This document shows, in pieces, positions 63,549-64,000 of a DNA stretch of 64,000 nt. Positions within the stretch are counted from its first letter, which is position 1, and each line of letters begins with the position of its first letter. Position numbers and translations under genes: made by a program. Under the pieces are notes generated by a model that made no database searches, had not been told where the DNA came from, and saw nothing but the letters and a program-made list of their open reading frames with translations. This DNA is from Amycolatopsis acidiphila. Lineage in GTDB: Bacteria; Actinomycetota; Actinomycetes; Mycobacteriales; Pseudonocardiaceae. Location: NCBI RefSeq assembly GCF_021391495.1, contig NZ_CP090063.1, positions 4,278,001 through 4,342,000 of the forward strand. The letters run 5' to 3'.

Positions 63549-64000
63549 TCATCGACCTGCCATCGACGACCACTTCCCAGGTCAACCGCAAGATGGTCGA
63601 GCTGCGTGAGCGCGGCGGGGCCGTGGCGCTGGGCCGGGTGCTGACGCTGGTCATCGTCGACGACGACGGCGAGCACCTCGAGGAGCACATCGACGCGGCG
63701 AACGAGGCCAGCCGGGAGCACCCGTGCCGGGTCATCGTCGTCGCGCGGGGGTCCCGCACGGCGGCCGCTCGGATCGACGGCCAGATCCGGGTCGGCGGCG
63801 ACGCCGGCGCGAGCGAGGTCGTCGTGCTGCGGCTCTACGGTCCGCTCGCGGCCCAGGGCCAGAGCGCGGTCGTGCCGCTGCTGCTGCCGGACGCGCCGAT
63901 CGTGACCTGGTGGCCCAGCGCGGGCCCGAAGGACCCGGCGGAGGACCCGATCGGCCTGCTCGCGCAGCGCCGGATCACCGACTCCGCCGCCGAGCGCAAC
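63545..64000 (+). CDS. opcA: Glucose-6-phosphate dehydrogenase assembly protein OpcA (5' part)
   Basis: The first 152 codons of OpcA, which activates Zwf in actinobacteria and cyanobacteria. VIIDLPSTTTSQVNRKMVELRERGG starts the protein, and LTLVIVDDDGE, CRVIVVARG and PLLLPDAPIVTWWPSAGP are typical. GTG overlaps the zwf TGA (GTGA). Truncated by the right edge. Confidence 0.93.
   Translation, partial: MIIDLPSTTTSQVNRKMVELRERGGAVALGRVLTLVIVDDDGEHLEEHIDAANEASREHPCRVIVVARGSRTAAARIDGQIRVGGDAGASEVVVLRLYGPLAAQGQSAVVPLLLPDAPIVTWWPSAGPKDPAEDPIGLLAQRRITDSAAERN

Overview
The window is very GC-rich. It uses many GTG and TTG starts and has many start/stop overlaps of 1-4 bases. With SufR, MptB, OpcA, HelR and an actinobacterial VLRF1, this points to a high-GC actinobacterium. 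The best fit is Pseudonocardiaceae such as Amycolatopsis, but genus is an inference. No rRNA, tRNA, CRISPR, prophage or insertion sequence was seen. The only mobile-type element is an intein. No gene-free stretch exceeds 300 bases.

Layout. 1-2203: the 5' parts of a CoA/terpenoid catabolic unit (AtuA-like, TIGR03084-like) divergent from an enoyl-CoA hydratase, with an operator-like palindrome between them. 2219-7306: class I ribonucleotide reductase nrdAB behind tandem NrdR boxes; nrdA carries a 378-residue homing-endonuclease intein. 7468-18264: P450, a degenerate GGDEF-EAL protein, peroxiredoxin, GNAT, LCP ligase, hydrolase, SIS protein, ABC exporter, GT87-like membrane protein and a small HTH protein. 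18515-24900: ABC-F protein with a probable upstream-ORF attenuator, VLRF1 hydrolase, dGTPase, an EAL-CBS-GGDEF protein and a secreted snapalysin-type protease. 25087-31488: complete sufR-B-D-C-S-U-T iron-sulfur assembly operon. 31604-38441: MptB mannosyltransferase, an ABC transporter pair, heme A synthase, fatty-acid desaturase and quinone oxidoreductase. 38520-47007: a translationally coupled seven-gene hopanoid operon (hpnC, hpnD, hpnE, prenyl synthase, shc, an hpnG-ispH fusion, hpnH). 47141-56870: PucR regulator, a PAP2/WS-DGAT fusion, two membrane proteins, SDR, FKBP lipoprotein, HelR and heme O synthase. 57159-64000: pentose-phosphate operon tkt-tal-pgi-zwf-opcA, running off the end.

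From memory, much of the right-hand part follows the Mycobacterium tuberculosis Rv1445c-Rv1473 block (opcA, zwf, tal, tkt, ctaB, PucR, qor, ctaA-like, ABC pair, mptB, suf operon, echA, ABC-F plus small HTH). The hopanoid operon sits between the qor and pucR orthologues.

The main second-look items are the nrdA intein whose +1 residue is Gly, the leader ORF and hairpin before the ABC-F gene, the HpnG-IspH fusion, the PAP2/acyltransferase fusion, a GGDEF-EAL protein with both active sites lost, and many apparently leaderless starts. No defence island or clearly new multi-gene system was found; most genes belong to known families.
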